Below, one piece after another: positions 45,049 to 45,425 of a DNA stretch of 45,425 nucleotides. Made by a program: the position numbers and the translations under genes. Under the pieces are notes generated by a model. It worked only from the letters and a program-made list of their open reading frames with translations. It searched no databases and was not told the DNA's origin. Source of the stretch: Bacillus sp. AFS055030 (GTDB lineage: Bacteria > Bacillota > Bacilli > Bacillales > Bacillaceae_G); the NCBI RefSeq assembly GCF_002574545.1, contig NZ_NUGT01000029.1:1-45425 (forward strand), written 5' to 3'. Position 1 is the stretch's first letter; each line of letters begins with the position of its first letter.

Positions 45049-45172
45049 GAAACCTTCTCCCTACACGCCTACGAGGTTAGCTGTCGGATTCGGACCTAAA
45101 AAGTAGCCCTACCTAAAAAGGATTCACCCCAAAGTACAATTTGTACAAAAATTGGTTCCCCCGCTTAAAATT
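45049..45172 (-). ncRNA. c-di-AMP (ydaO/yuaA) riboswitch
   Basis: The minus strand carries the conserved blocks of this class in order: AAGCGGGGGAACCAA, TTGGGGTGAATCC, TAGGGCTACTTTTT, GTCCGAATCCGACAGCTAAC and CTCGTAGGCG. Members bind c-di-AMP and switch expression off, usually before potassium transporters, osmolyte uptake or wall hydrolases (family knowledge). Here it is followed by an intrinsic terminator and then by a gene for a 59-residue membrane protein. Confidence 0.9.
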
Positions 45173-45425
45173 GAACTGTCTCTCTAAATATAGAAGAAAC
45201 ACTCAACCAAAACTCAGCGATCTATGGTCATTTAATTTTATGTATATTACTTAAATTACAATTCAACTACTAAATTGTAAACTATTTTACTAAATAAAGA
45301 AACTAATATGTCTTTTTATTATTTGTGTTGGGTCAATTAGTGAGCATTTTAATAATCTTTTCCTAGTCTAAATAAAATACATCAAAAAGAAAAAAGGATT
45401 GCCGCAATAAAATGTACCCTATAGA
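45173..45425. other. Right edge, no gene seen
   Basis: These 253 bases are AT-rich. They must hold the promoter of the riboswitch transcript on the minus strand, but I cannot identify its boxes with confidence. I see no protein or RNA gene. Confidence 0.4.

Noticed and set aside
1-45425. CRISPR array, tRNA or rRNA genes, phage genes, toxin-antitoxin or defence systems
   Set aside because: I looked for repeat-spacer patterns, tRNA-like ends and hallmark proteins and found none.

Overview
The window looks like a chromosomal segment of a low-GC, spore-forming Bacillaceae (Bacillus or a close relative such as Gottfriedia; the genus is inferred, not proven). Supporting signs are strong AGGAGG-type ribosome binding sites, intact spoVR, yhdB-, yhdF-, yhbD/yhbE- and comC-like genes, pgcA, a SwrC-type RND pump, cre-like sites and a c-di-AMP (ydaO-type) riboswitch.

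Left part (about 0.8-13.5 kb, all minus strand): an accessory acyl-CoA catabolism region. In transcription order it holds a thiolase, a type-2 3-hydroxyacyl-CoA dehydrogenase-like SDR, an enoyl-CoA hydratase, a long-chain-type acyl-CoA dehydrogenase, a CaiB/BaiF racemase-like CoA protein, an APH-fold phosphotransferase, an ACAD10/11-type acyl-CoA dehydrogenase, another SDR and an acyl-CoA ligase, then a decayed alpha/beta hydrolase and a zinc-type alcohol dehydrogenase. Ligase + SDR + kinase + ACAD is the gene set of the levulinate/4-hydroxyacid route (LvaE, D, A, C of Pseudomonas putida; ACAD10/11 in animals). My best hypothesis is a Gram-positive pathway for 4-oxo/4-hydroxy acids that feeds beta-oxidation.

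Junction (13.7-20.9 kb): two decayed, mutually diverged 3' fragments of spoVR flank a dead IS3-family element. They are followed by a transport/hydrolysis cassette (MBL-fold hydrolase, MFS carrier, alpha/beta hydrolase) divergent from a TrmB-type regulator. Three matching 8-6-8 inverted repeats lie in the divergent promoter region. The intact spoVR closes the junction, so the spoVR 3' end looks like a repeatedly used integration or recombination point.

Right part (20.9-45.4 kb): mostly core-like Bacillus genes. These are spoVR, yhdB-like, pgcA, a DUF1540 gene, a yhdF-like SDR, an NCS2 purine permease, a Cys-rich small protein, a patatin-like lipase, a penicillin-acylase-family protein, a thioredoxin-like protein, a comC-type prepilin peptidase without a normal start codon, an NlpC/P60 protein, a GH13 alpha-glucosidase with two cre-like sites, a bactofilin/yhbD pair, an alkyltransferase-like (PWHR) protein, a 5'-truncated FTR1 permease, a HesB-like protein, an RND transporter with an adjacent two-component system, and finally a c-di-AMP riboswitch and terminator whose only downstream gene encodes a 59-residue single-pass membrane protein of unknown function.
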